The notes beneath the pieces are model-generated. The model ran no database searches, was not told where the DNA came from, and saw only the letters and a program-made list of their open reading frames with translations. Shown piece after piece: positions 1 to 10,221 of a stretch of DNA of 64,000 nucleotides (positions within the stretch are counted from its first letter, which is position 1; each line of letters begins with the position of its first letter). The DNA is taken from contig OU015672.1 of NCBI GenBank assembly GCA_907165275.2, positions 186,001 through 250,000 of the forward strand. Direction: 5' to 3'. The translations under genes were made by a program, and so were the position numbers. This stretch comes from Zygaena filipendulae. Taxonomy: Eukaryota > Arthropoda > Insecta > Lepidoptera > Zygaenidae.

Positions 1-149
1 GGCTTCACTTCGTTGTTCGAGACGTTCCATCTTTATAGTTTTTTTATGGTCTGAGACTTCAACACTGTCTATGGTTATTTTAATAAATTTCAATGTTTCC
101 ACCACATAAATTTTCTGATGCTAGTCACAGCTAGTCTTAAATTATTAAG

Positions 150-344
150 ACTAGCTGTGCCCCGCGGTTTCACTCGCGCGAAAGGTTTTTATACAACAAC
201 TTTTTTTCCTGACATCCGATTTGAATGAAACAAAGCCTACATTTAGCTCCAGGCTAAGCTTAATCTGCCTGTGAAAACCGCATGACACTCCGTTCAGTAG
301 ATTTAGAGATTATCGCGAACAGACAGACAGACAGACAGAAAGAA
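150..344 (-). repeat. CCGCGG-type SINE-like repeat
   Basis: This entry defines the family. Read in the + sense, a full copy begins ACTAATATTATAAATGCGAA, runs through CTGTCTGTCTGT, ACGCTTTCACGCCTTAACGG, a CATACACGTTGTCAGGGGTA block and ATCCCGGAATTCCCGCGGGA, and ends GTGAAACCGCGGGGAACAGC TAGT. Here the copy is inverted (ACTAGCTGTGCCCCGCGG at the left) and degenerate in the middle, with (GACA)n near the right end. The family is ubiquitous in Lepidoptera. Coding content is nil, so it is non-autonomous. Strand '+' in later entries means reading toward CAGCTAGT. Confidence 0.8.
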
Positions 345-664
345 TTTTAAAAACTCTTTTTTGTGGTTAGTTACTCTTCTTTCATGACCCCTGACATGTT
401 TTGTTAAAAATATTGAATGTACAGAATCGCGGATTCTACTCTTTTATTATATTTTTAAATATTCATTACTTTTATATTACCAGTTTGGAAACGTGTGTTT
501 TTAGCAAAAACTTTATGTTTAAGAAAAGAAAGGAAAATCTTATTGAATTTTTGTGTTCGCCAGATAAGATAAAAATATCTATTGTTATTTTATAATTAAT
601 TCATAGATAATAAAAAAGCAGCCGCAATTTTTCGTTTGTATTTTTTTATTTTTAGACGCATTAA

Positions 665-845
665 TTTAAAATATCTGGGCGACCGAGCTTCGCTCGTAGC
701 GCCATCTGTTGTTAAGTAGAAAAGCTGTAAGTACCTATCAAACACTCATTTTTCATTGCCTGAAAACACGGATAAAACGACTTTTTCTAAAAATTAAACC
801 CACAGCTAGAGAATTGAAATTCGTATAAAATGACGCTTTAACAGA
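665..845 (+). repeat. interspersed repeat with ACCGAGCTTCGCTCG palindrome
   Basis: Shares ATCTGGGCGACCGAGCTTCG, GCGCCATCTGTTGTTAAGTA and CATTGCCTGAAAACACGGAT with 57712-57912. The second copy extends further at its right end. Neither has a recognisable ORF. A short inverted fragment of the same head lies at 29643-29670. Confidence 0.7.
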
Positions 846-1079
846 CGACGCTGTGCGATTCATAATGAAATCACAGGGTTCTCAAGAATAAGTGCGTCAC
901 TTTAAACTTTAAAGTTTAAAGGGGTGCAAATCCATTGGCAGTGTTAGAAGGGTCTTCTTTGAAGGTTCTATTTAATATTGGACTAGTTTTCTTGCCATTT
1001 ACAGCAGCAGTCACTCAATTAGTGGAAGTGACTGCTAGTTACCTATTATTAGATATGCTTCGGCCGTCATCGAAACTAG

Positions 1080-1312
1080 AGGGGCTATTTAATATGTAAC
1101 TTTTGTTTCTATCATTTTCCGGATGCAATCAAAAACATGGCGGTTTTGCGATTACAATATGCACGTTTTGACACCTACAATATCTAGCAATCGACCAAAA
1201 TAAACACACTTCAAAAGTTGAAGCTGTCTAAACATGATTAGTTAATCACAAAACCGCTATTTTTCTGATTGAAACTGAAATATAATAGCAACAAAAGTTA
1301 CATAATTGCCCT
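1080..1312 (+). mobile_element. MITE with ~70-bp terminal inverted repeats, copy 1
   Basis: The left end (AGGGGCTATTTAATATGTAA) and the inverted right end (AGGGCAATTATGTAACTTTT) match over about 70 bases, including TTTTGTTTCTATCAT and GCGGTTTTGCGATTA. A second copy at 16464-16711 is about 85-90% identical by eye. The element is about 233 bp with no ORF. The target duplication is not clear. Confidence 0.75.
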
Positions 1313-1750
1313 GTTGGTTTTCATAACTACAAGTGTAGTTTGAAACGCGGATTTTTACGCTTACGATAGTAAATAAAATAAAAATAGTAATTTTAATAAA
1401 ATAGTAAACTAAACAACTTACTACAGTATCCAACCAATTAAAAACAAAACTAACATAAAAACCAAATCGAAACTGTTGGAATTTGCGCAACGTTTATACC
1501 TAAGTAGGAAAAGAAAATATCTATCCTCCGGAAACGGATCTATTTGTGAAGCATTTATATGATCGTATCAAATAAGTATAACAACTTCGAGAAGCTTCGT
1601 CGTAACTTGTCCCGTATTCAATTCAAGGAATATTCAATTCCAGATATCGCTCTAGTCAATACCTACGTAGGTGAAGGTACTCCACTCGCGACTCTAGTGT
1701 GGAGTGGCCATGATTTTTGTTGTTTTCTATCACTGTATTATGTCATAATG

Positions 1751-2073
1751 GGGATGTGGACTACTTTTGAAAATCAAAATTCTAATTAGTCCGTCAGTTA
1801 GAAAATAAAAAAAACAATAGACACGTATTTTTTGCTTTTTAAAATAAATTAAAATATACAGAGATAAAGCGCATTAAAGTTTAGGGTGAGGGGGTCGTGA
1901 CGTCACTAACCGCTAAAACCGCCATCCAAACTGTCAGAATAGTGACGTCACGCGAAATTTTAACTCAATATATCGTCGTTATTTTTTGATTACGTAATAA
2001 AAGAAAAAATACGTGTCCAATATTTTTTAATAATCTACAAGACGGACTAAAAATAAAAATTAGTCAACATGCC
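1751..2073 (+). mobile_element. MITE of the TGACGTCA family, copy 1
   Basis: Family definition: about 300 bp, ends resembling AGGGATGTTGACTA or ATAGGCTTGTTGAC, subterminal AGTCCGTC on both sides in inverted orientation, a conserved GCGCATTAAAGTTTA block, and one or two TGACGTCA palindromes near the centre. This copy has both palindromes (GTGACGTCAC at two places). It has no ORF, so an autonomous partner must have supplied transposase. Confidence 0.8.
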
Positions 2074-2513
2074 CGCCCATTGGATTGTATAATTAGTTGA
2101 TTCACAAAATTACACAACAGGAAGAAAGTTACCTAACTTAATTACATACATAAATTGAATGTAGATATAATTATTAGGTAGGTTTTGAGATCAAATGTCG
2201 ACTATAGAAAAAAACCTATCATTTATACATATACATATTGCTCATGGCCAAAAATAAAGAAAGAAAGTAGGAATTTTAAGAAATAATTAATGTTGTACAT
2301 CTGTGGATTCTTTGAATGTTTTAAGAGCTTTTTTACTTCAAATGTTTGCCAGCCAGAATTTCCTCTTAAACGGACTCTCTTCCGGTTGGCTCGGTACCAT
2401 TTTTCAATTAAAATTGCATAGAGGTCCTGTAAAGAACTCCTTTCCAGGCGATTTGTAAAAGTTATGTAATAATTATGTGGGTACTATGTCGTTATATATC
2501 CTACATATTACTG

Positions 2514-2706
2514 TACTAGCTGTTCCCTGTGGTTTCACCCGCGGAAATTTCCAAGATCCCGCAGGATTTCCGGGATACAAAGTACCATATGTGCTTCTCT
2601 GTACCTCTGACAACGTGTGCACAAAATTTCATAATGGTCGGTTGAGCCATTAAGGCGTGAAAGCGTATTAGACAGACAGACAGAGTTACTTTCGCATTCA
2701 TAATAT
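2514..2706 (-). repeat. CCGCGG-type SINE-like repeat
   Basis: Nearly full-length inverted copy with the CTGTACCTCTGACAACGTGT block, AGGCGTGAAAGCGTA and a TTATAATAT-like right border (CATTCATAATATAAG). All ORFs across it are frame accidents. Confidence 0.8.
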
Positions 2707-3039
2707 AAGAACGTATGTACGTAGTTCACATTATTACGCAAGAAATCACGGGCGAGCGTCATCAAACACACACATTTCAGCATCGTATTTGAAATTAAAC
2801 ACATTTTCCCCTGAACGTTTATTCATTTATCTCACGGGAATAATTACGTTGTATGTACGACATGAGGGAAAATAATTCGCCACATATTACATACCTACCT
2901 ACACTCGTGGCAGTTACCGATGTCTACCGTTTGTTCGGTCTGAGTTGCTTAGGTATTTCATTCGTAATGAAAAAGAAATTCGGTGGCAAGCCCACCTACG
3001 AATGGCAACCGTACGGTGTTACTGTGTATAGAATATGAT

Positions 3040-3153
3040 CTGTGGTGGTGTTGTTGTGTCTCTGTGTCCAAATAAATGCCTTTTCTTTCTTTGTGTATTC
3101 TCCAGGGTATGAAAATCAAAATTCTAATCAGTCCGTCAGTTAGAAAATAAAAA
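3040..3153 (+). repeat. LINE 3' tail fragment abutting a TGACGTCA-MITE end
   Basis: GTGTCCAAATAAATGCCTTT followed by TCTTTCTTT is the same LINE end seen at 45815-45860. Directly after it, from about 3098, lies one end of the TGACGTCA MITE (GGTATGAAAATCAAAATTCT) that stops at ~3153. Confidence 0.55.
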
Positions 3154-3236
3154 GCTTTCACTGGCAGATAACTGATGTTATAAGGAGTAACATGGGCCAC
3201 TTAAAAAAAATTCCCGCAGGAACCCTTTTATTATAA

Positions 3237-3665
3237 AACTAGCTGACCCGCACCCGCGGTTATTTCAGAATTCCGGGATAAAAAGAACCCTATGACACTC
3301 AAGAACACTGTGGCTTCCGAAAAGTGAAAGAATTTTCAAAATCTGTTCAGTAGATCCAGAGATTACCCCTTGCCCCTTAGAATGTCACAAACTCACAAAC
3401 TTTTGCTCTTTATAATATTAATAGTAAATAGTATTTAAAAAAGTAGCCCAAGTTACTCCTTATAACATCAGCTATCGGCCAGTGAAAGTCCCGTTAAAGT
3501 CAATCCAGCCGTTTCAGAGATAAGCCGGTGCCTACTGTTACTTACTTCGTCATACAAAGAACACACCCGTCAAGTTTCAGGTCTCTACGATCAGCTGTTT
3601 AGGCTGTGCGTTGATCCGTCAGTTAGTCATTCCTCAAGTATTTTATATGTATAGATTGGATGGAT
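3237..3665 (-). repeat. two inverted SINE-like repeats in series
   Basis: 3237-3426 is a variant ending in ACTTTTGCTCTTTATAATAT (the 'AAAGAGC' subfamily). 3430-3665 belongs to a second subfamily marked by TTTCAGGTCTCTACGATCAG and TGCGTTGATCCGTCAGTTAG, also found at 8100-8346 and 20427-20662. Confidence 0.65.
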
Positions 3666-3914
3666 TTAATATACAGGGTGTAAGAAGCTTTGCTTCTGTC
3701 GCGCGTCCCAAGGGGTCGCGAGTTGCGGCTCGCTGTTTCAGGTATAAATAAATAATTTTCCCACCCAAGATCTGCCTCTGTCGAGAATAACAGATAAAAG
3801 ATGAATAATTAAAGATATTTGAGCGAGATGTATCTGAATTTCAGACGTAATTTAGACGACGATAATTCCTGTTTTAAACCCCAGTGGGATTCCGCACAGT
3901 AATAAAAAAAACAC

Positions 3915-4228
3915 GGGCTACTTGACAATTTTTTTTTTAGTCCGTCGTGTAGATTAGTAAAAAATATTGGCCATGTATTTTTTATTTTTTTACGTAATCA
4001 AAAAATAACGGCGATACATTGAGTTGAAATTTCGCGTGACGTCACGACCCGGTGCAGTTTGTACGGGGCTTATACTGAATATTGATGTCACGATCATAAA
4101 CTTTAATGCGCTTTATCTATGTTTATTTTCATTAATTTGAAAAAGCAAAAAATACGTGTTTATTATTTTTTTATTTTCTAACTGACGGACTAATTAGAAT
4201 TTTGATTTTCGTACCCTGGAGAATACCC
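3915..4228 (-). mobile_element. MITE of the TGACGTCA family, copy 2
   Basis: Opposite orientation to copy 1 and only 23 bases from copy 3. One TGACGTCA is intact (GCGTGACGTCACGACC); the other has decayed to TGATGTCA. The right end is the longer variant GATTTTCGTACCCTGGAGAA. Confidence 0.75.
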
Positions 4229-4250
4229 AACTGACGACTCGATTGCCTAA

Positions 4251-4562
4251 TGGGCATGTGGACTAATTTTTATTTTTTAGTCCGTCTTATAGATTATTAA
4301 AAAATATTGGACACGTATTTTTTCTTTTTTTACGTAATCAAAAAATAACGGCGATATATTGAGTTGAAATTTCGCGTGACGTCATTGTATGGCGGTTTTG
4401 CGGTTAGTGACGTCACGACCTCCTCATCCTAAACTTTAATGCGCTTTATCTCTGTATTCTTTAATTTATTTAAAAAAGCGAAAAATACGTGTCTATTGTT
4501 TTTTTATTTTCTAACCGACGGACTAATTAGAATTTTGATTTTCAAAAGTAGTCAACATCCCT
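4251..4562 (-). mobile_element. MITE of the TGACGTCA family, copy 3, with target duplication
   Basis: The element is flanked on both sides by ATTGCCTAA (4242-4250 and 4563-4571), extendable to ATTGCCTAAT, a 9-10 bp target site duplication. Ends read GGGCATGTGGACTA and, inverted, AGGGATGTTGACTA. Two TGACGTCA palindromes are intact. Duplication length suggests a Mutator-like rather than Tc1 or hAT origin, but rests on this single clean case. Confidence 0.8.
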
Positions 4563-4588
4563 ATTGCCTAATCAATCCTGCTAATCAA

Positions 4589-4607
4589 GGGGGGGGGGGG
4601 GGGGGGG
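4589..4607 (+). repeat. uninterrupted run of 19 G
   Basis: A homopolymer of 19 G on the plus strand lies 17 bases after the target duplication of the adjacent MITE. Length may be affected by sequencing or assembly. Confidence 0.85.
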
Positions 4608-4659
4608 TAGACTTTAATGGACACAGGCAACAGCGTTCCAATTTCCAATATGGGCGTGT

Positions 4660-4787
4660 TTATAATATATCTAATATGCAATATACCACGTGTTGCTTGG
4701 TTTCCACGACACAAGCTCACCTACAGCTTAATGGGGGATTGAGTAGATCTGCGTGTTGTGAAGTGGATTATTATTATTATTATTAAT
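4660..4787 (+). repeat. LINE 3' end with (ATT)n tail
   Basis: Shares TTGGTTTCCACGACACAAGC and TGTTGTGAAGTGGATTATTA with the inverted copy at 54325-54427, and the final GTGAATTATTATTAT with 42110-42175. The tail is an ATT microsatellite, typical of target-primed insertion. Confidence 0.6.
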
Positions 4788-5198
4788 TTTACTGAACAGG
4801 TTAATTTAGTAATAAATTAACACAATAGCATTAAATAATAAGATATTTACACCATGTCCACCCGAGCTTTTACCCCGTTGATTATTTAGGATCCTTTTTT
4901 TGAGACGCACCAATCAAATATGTGTATATTTGCTTGCTACCGCTACTTTAGCAAAAATGTTTTAAAATAAGGATTTGTGACGAATTCACAATTACTTTTA
5001 CCTAACTGTGACGAACTGACACATTTTTAACACATGTGACGAACTTACTTTTGAGGTATGGTGTTTACAAAATGTGACGAATTTATTTTGTGACGAATCT
5101 ACAACAACCCTTTTTATTCTCTATGACCGTTACAAAATTTAATGTTCCCCAGTGTTCAAATAGATTTCACCTCAAAAAAATTCATCCACAACGTGTCT

Positions 5199-5306
5199 TG
5201 CGAAAGTTACTCTGTCTGTCTGTCTGTCTGTCTGTTACGCTTTCACGCCTTAACTAGATTCTGAGCAAACTACTTTCTAGTTTTCAGTTAACTCATTAAC
5301 ACGTTA
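5199..5306 (+). repeat. SINE-like head joined to a fragment of the TA-inserted MITE
   Basis: 5199-5258 is the SINE head (GCGAAAGTTACTCTGTCTGT onward). 5259-5306 matches the right end of the 19534-19879 element, including AACTACTTTCTAGTTTTCAG and a CATTAACACGTT terminus. Confidence 0.55.
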
Positions 5307-5448
5307 AAATGAATTTAGAGATATCCTCATGATGTTTTGCTAAGCTAAATGTTTTCTAATGCTAACTGTACAGACGCGGGATCGGACCCCCGATAACTTG
5401 TGTGTAATTTCTTCTGAACCAAATCAATTTGTTACTTTCCAAAATTAG

Positions 5449-5848
5449 GGTTCAGGTAGAGTTGCCACCTTTTTTTGGAAAAATATAGTATTTTTCCTAA
5501 AAAAGATGCAAAAATATAGTACTTTCGGAAAATGCAGGGAAAAAAATAGTAAATATTTATTTTTCATCATTATGTATCGGATAGCATTCATCTACAAATT
5601 ATTATGTACTAGATTGACAGTTGACGTTTTATTGCCGAGTATGTGTTTCGTTCTGAAATTCCTCATGCTGCGGTGCGGGTGCGTTCCAGACCAGTCATAG
5701 TTAGGTATATATTACCTACTATTAAGTGCGACAGTTGAATTAAGGACAAAAATATAGTATTTTTCGTACTTTATTATTTTTCTATAATATATAGTACAAT
5801 TGACTGAAATATAGTACGATACTATATAATATAGTACGGGTGGTTCAG
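5449..5848 (+). mobile_element. hAT-like non-autonomous element, copy without the inner insertion
   Basis: Homologous to 19215-19939, with repeated AAAAATATAGTATTTTTC motifs, a TTGACAGTTGACGTTTT block and GGTGCGTTCCAGACCAGTCA. At 5784 the sequence TATAATATATAGTACAAT is uninterrupted, giving the empty site for the nested MITE in the other copy. Confidence 0.65.
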
Positions 5849-6120
5849 GGCAACGTGCGTGTAGGGTTCATCCTTAACTCCCATCAATTTAGACCGAATG
5901 GTGTTCCATCTATTGTTTATGCATCGGTCTGTGCTGTGTTTCATAATAATATTTGGCTACAGGCTTATCGACCTTTTCGCGGTTTGTTGAACACTTTGTT
6001 CCGTGTCAGAACGTTTACACCGCTCGCGACGCGACGGTTTAGCATTTTCTCAACATTTCCGATTTTATGTTGAGTCAACTAAATATGCCTAAATAAACCT
6101 AAATAAAGACTGTAAAAAAA
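5849..6120 (+). other. possible retroposed transcript end with poly(A)
   Basis: A moderately GC-rich stretch ends with AACCTAAATAAAGACTGTAA then AAAAAAA, as in a polyadenylated mRNA copy, immediately before a 5'-truncated LINE. A 77-codon open frame (5840-6073) has no recognisable similarity. The parent gene is unknown. Confidence 0.3.
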
Positions 6121-6123
6121 ATA

Positions 6124-6640
6124 ATGACTGTACATTCTCAGTATATATACGAGAATTTATTATATGTTCACAAAAATTTAGGCAACTTTAAGAAAAACAG
6201 TGATTTACATAATCTTAACTTAAGAAATAAAGATAAACTCGCTGTGCCTAAGACTAGGCTCCATAAAATTTCTAAGTCATTTAAAGGACAATGTATACGC
6301 TTTAACAACAAACTCCCAAACGATGTAATTAATTTGTCAATTAATAAATTCAAGACGCTTATTAAACACAGATTATGCGATAAAGCATATTATAGTGCAG
6401 TAGACTATTTAAATGATACAGACGTTTGGGAATGAATTGCTCTATCCAATTACTATTTTTTGTTCTCCTAGTTTATAAGTAAGATCATTTAAAGACAGCC
6501 CTGCTGAGTTTCTTGTCAGTTCTTCTCAGCAGAGGACGTATTCCGAACTGACGGTAATTTATAGTTTTAAGAACCTGCTGACGATAACAAGTGATTGTAA
6601 CCAATCCTAAGTAATAAATAGCTTTTGAATTTTGAAAGAA
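6124..6640 (+). pseudogene. non-LTR retrotransposon 3' end: C-terminus of reverse-transcriptase ORF plus 3' UTR
   Basis: An open frame (6124-6435) encodes the basic C-terminal tail seen in CR1/Jockey-type elements of Lepidoptera: LNLRNKDKLAVPKTRL, then FNNKLPNDV, KFKTLIKHRL and KAYYSAVDYL. The catalytic RT core and endonuclease are missing, so this is a 5'-truncated dead copy. The 3' UTR carries CTGCTGAGTTTCTTGTCAGT TCTTCTCAGC, a hallmark of these elements, and ends in a TTTTGAATTTTGAAAG tail near 6636. It is not a host gene. Confidence 0.8.
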
Positions 6641-7000
6641 AGATCGTTGGTTTTCGTGGAATAAATTTCCACGAAAATTTTATTTGGTACTTTTTAAGAC
6701 ACATTTTGACGCCGTTTATTGTGCGACGATCAGTTAGTTCCATTTATCTTCACATCTTTTGATATACTCTTTTAGAACAATGTCTTATGCAAATAAATGA
6801 TTATTATTATTATTATTACATTAATTATTAGTTAATATATTTATAATTTATTATTAATTTTAAATTAGGATTAAATATAAATATTAATTAATCCCTTTAT
6901 TTCCCTCGGTGACGGCTCACGCGTGAACGGCTCGACCAATTTCACTAATTTTTTTTTGTTGTGTTTGTTATTGTAAAGGAGAAGAAAGAAAGAATTTTGG
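6640..7000. other. AT-rich stretch with (TTA)n, no feature
   Basis: Contains TTATTATTATTATTATTAC at ~6800 and alternating TTAATTA-rich sequence. No repeat family or coding signal seen. Confidence 0.5.
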
Positions 7001-7004
7001 AGTT

Positions 7005-7330
7005 CCTGCGGGAGTACTGAAACTCCGAAGCAGCTGGACCGATTTTGACGGGACTTTTACTGCCTTACCTGATGTTATAAGGAGTAAATTAGGCTACTTT
7101 GCACTTCCTGCAGGAATTATGAGACTCATGTGGGTGAAACTGCGAGGCACAGGTACAAATAATTATGTATAATACTAACTCAGAAACTACTGAACCAATT
7201 TTAAAAATTATTTCTATTATAAAAAGCCACAGGGTTCCTGAGAGACATAAGGCACCTTTTTTCTTGGAATTCCTGAGGGAACTTCGAAATTAAAGCGCTT
7301 GAAACCGTGGGGGAACGACTTGTAACATAA
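7005..7330 (+). repeat. two degenerate SINE-like copies
   Basis: The first (to ~7165) carries the GACCGATTTTGACGGGACTT and GATGTTATAAGGAGTAAATT variant shared with 14830-14958, 40345-40528 and 53930-54055. The second retains ACTGAACCAATTTT and GGTTCCTGAGAGACATAAGG. Confidence 0.6.
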
Positions 7331-7377
7331 CTAGGAGTCATCTATAGAAATTCTTAAATTCTCAATTCTTCTTCTTT

Positions 7378-7465
7378 TTAGGGTTCCGTACCCAAAAGAT
7401 AAAACGGGATTCTAATAAGTACTAAGACTTCGCCGTCCGTCCGTCCGTCCGTTCGTCTTATAACA
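7378..7465 (+). repeat. fragment of the 'GGTTCCGTACCC' repeat
   Basis: AGGGTTCCGTACCCAAAAGA followed by TTCGCCGTCCGTCCGTCCGT is a widespread lepidopteran repeat motif, truncated here. Related tails occur at 33497-33560 and 62005-62060. Confidence 0.5.
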
Positions 7466-8099
7466 CTTAACAGAATATTTTAAAACTCGGGAAATTTTCG
7501 AGGGAATGCCCATATTATTATCGCTCTTTATCAACTTTGTTTATCTCTGGCCACAGAGTAAAGATAGTGCAGGTAATATCTGTTCCATGAGTAGGTACTA
7601 ATTTTGATTTCATCTGTACCTATCTTTATGTTTCGTTTCGGCCACAAAATGATCATGAAGTTTTATGCAGTCTCCACCGGGAATACGGTCTTGTTGTGAG
7701 ATTGTATAGCGTTCATGTTTGTGCGACGCTGTCGTTTTTACAAGAAATGTCGCACCAAAAGTACATCCATCCACACAAAGCTGATTACAGCACTCGCAGG
7801 CACCGTCTGAGCGCTCCGAGCGTCGTTGTGAGCGCGGCGAGCAAACACAGCAAGGGTCCAGAGTCCCGACATGACGTTAATAGTTTATGGACGTACAATC
7901 AGCTACACATATTGCTTGTATTGTTATCTAAACAAATTATTCTTTTAATATAGTCCTTCGCACATGTAGCATTCAGCCAGTGTTATATTATGAAATTGCA
8001 ATTTTATCCTGAAAATTGAGGTTGGGTTTTTTGAAAATACTCGTACGTCGTTGATGTCTGTTTATTCATAAGAATAGGTGCCTATTGCCATATCTATAC

Positions 8100-8346
8100 A
8101 CTTAAAATGCTTTGTCTTGAATAACTGCAGACTGACGGATCAATGCACACTGCACAGCCTAAACAGCTGATCGTAGAGACCTGAAACTTGGAGGGTGTGT
8201 TCTTTGTATGACGTAGGCATCCGATAAGAAAGGATTTTTTAAAATTCAACCCCTAAGGGGATGAAAAGGGGTTGCATATTTGTATGGAACAATTCCGCGG
8301 GAACTTCGAAATTATCGCAGGTGAACCCGCGCGGGACAGCTAGTAT
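8100..8346 (+). repeat. SINE-like repeat, 'GATCGTAGAGACCTGAAACT' subfamily
   Basis: Runs from ACTGACGGATCAATGCACAC to CGGGACAGCTAGT. It contains ATTCAACCCCTAAGGGGATG, a short palindrome also present in the inverted copy at 20427-20662. Confidence 0.7.
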
Positions 8347-8906
8347 ATGTAATATTATGAAATAGTCACTTCCAATAATTATTACGTTCAATAATAATTG
8401 GGTAGCGTTTTTATTTTTAACATTCCAGTGCTTTTCTGACTTACATTTAAGTAAAAAAATAATTTACGACTAATTACTATATAACAATAAGCAATAACTT
8501 TCCACATTTAAAAAAATACAAATGCATTGTCGATTATAGCTGGCGGTATGGAGTTAGTTTTCTTGGCTTATCACGATAGAGGGTAGTTAAAAAAAATTTG
8601 CAGAATAAGTGAATAGTTGTCAGCCGTAGACAGAGAATAGCGAAGTGTACCCAGCATGGCGTCGGTCGGGGAGGGAGGGGAGAGTCGTCTAACGTCTTGT
8701 TATATTTGACCACGAAGACTGTTAAAAAGAAAAGAAAAGAAAGGTTTTATTCTTTTGTTAAACGAAATGTTGTTACCGGTTGAGTTTACCAGGAGTTTAC
8801 GAGAAGTTTTATCGCAGGGTAGGTGCGGTTGAGGGTAGGTTGAGTGCACTCATTAGAAACCTATTGTTCTGAGTTTGAAACTTTATAGACACGTTGTCGT
8901 TGACAA
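8347..8906. other. no gene; largely unique AT-rich sequence
   Basis: Holds a purine-rich patch (GGGGAGGGAGGGGAGAG near 8670) and an AAAAGAAAAGAAAAG run at 8726. I see no coding or repeat signature. Confidence 0.4.
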
Positions 8907-9178
8907 TGGGCTTGTCAACCAAATATTAATTTTTAGTCCGTTTTGTAGATTAATAAAAATATTGGACACGTATTTTTCATTTTTTTACGTATTTAAAAAA
9001 TAACGGAGATACAATAAGTTGAAATGTCGCAATGATGTCAAGAGCACTCCTAAAGTTAATGCGTTTTATCTTAGTATTTTTTTTGAAAAAGAAAAAAACA
9101 CGGATTATTATTTTTTAATCATCTACAAGACGGACTAAATAGAATTTTGATTTTCTTACGCCTGCAAACAAGCCTATA
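8907..9178 (-). mobile_element. MITE of the TGACGTCA family, copy 4 (decayed centre)
   Basis: Both ends are present (GGGCTTGTCAACC left, AACAAGCCTATA right), but the central palindrome has mutated to TGATGTCAAG and one half of the centre is shortened. At 272 bp it is the shortest complete member. Confidence 0.7.
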
Positions 9179-9472
9179 ATCCTAGAGAGAAGTGACGTGA
9201 TCGTACCTCGTAATTATAGAATTATTGGCATAGAATTCAGCACATGTACATGATGTACAGTGAATTAGTGATGCATTACACAGGGGTTAGTACCACACCA
9301 CCTTGCTACGTCTCTCGGCGCGAACCACTCACCCACATTCGGTTCTTCGATTTCGAACGGAATCTTGAATGACCAGTGCCTTACACCTTATGGTTTGCAT
9401 AAATTAAATTACGGTAGGCGTTATTTTGATATTTAAACTGACATGTGCAGACAAAACCGACCTTAAAATTTT

Positions 9473-9802
9473 TATTCCCTACTAATATTATAAATGCGAA
9501 AGTAACTCTGTCTGTCTGTCTGTCTGTTACGCTTTCCCGGCTTAACGGCTCAACCGATCATCACGAAATTTTGCATACACGTTGTCAGGGGTACAGATAA
9601 GGACATAGGGTACTTTTTGTCCCGGAATTCCCGCGGGAACTTCAAAATTAACGCCGGTGAAATCTCATGAAATTTAGCATATACGTTGTCAGGGGTACTA
9701 CAGGGGGAGAAGATACTCTACATGTATAGGGTACTTTGTATCCCAGAATTCCTGTGGGATCTCCGAATCTGCCGCGGGTGAAACCGCGGGGAATAGCTAG
9801 TT
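9473..9802 (+). repeat. SINE-like repeat with internally duplicated centre
   Basis: The block from TTTGCATACACGTTGTCAGG to the CCCGGAATTCCC palindrome occurs twice, so two copies have fused or one has duplicated internally. Ends GGGGAATAGCTAGT. Confidence 0.8.
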
Positions 9803-10221
9803 ACGGATAATTATGGGTATTAAAAAAATTTTGTAAATACTTTGTTTACTTATAGGTAGTTGTTGTTTTAGATATTATGTATGGCTATTGTTTTAGTTTT
9901 TAGTGCAGTTCTGGAGTTTTAAGAACGGCCCTGTGCCAGAAGGTCTTTTATTGAGAAAATAAAGGACATAAGTAATGTCATTCTTTTGAGAATTGAGTTT
10001 GTAAATAGAATTATTTCAATTAGCGATCACGGTACTAGATTGCAATGGGAATCTGTAACGATTTGTTTGTTTTGTAACTCCATCAATTCAACCGAGTATT
10101 GGAGTGGATCTGGCGTCCACGGCCCGACACCGGATAATGCACTGACAGGAGCCGGTGACCCAGTTCTAGGGATCGATGCCAGGGGGCGATGACCCCGCTG
10201 CGCGTGCTGACTCACCAATAC

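Noticed and set aside
7696..7953. 85-codon open frame in a relatively GC-rich stretch
   Set aside because: No motif, no codon bias matching the host exons, no splice context.
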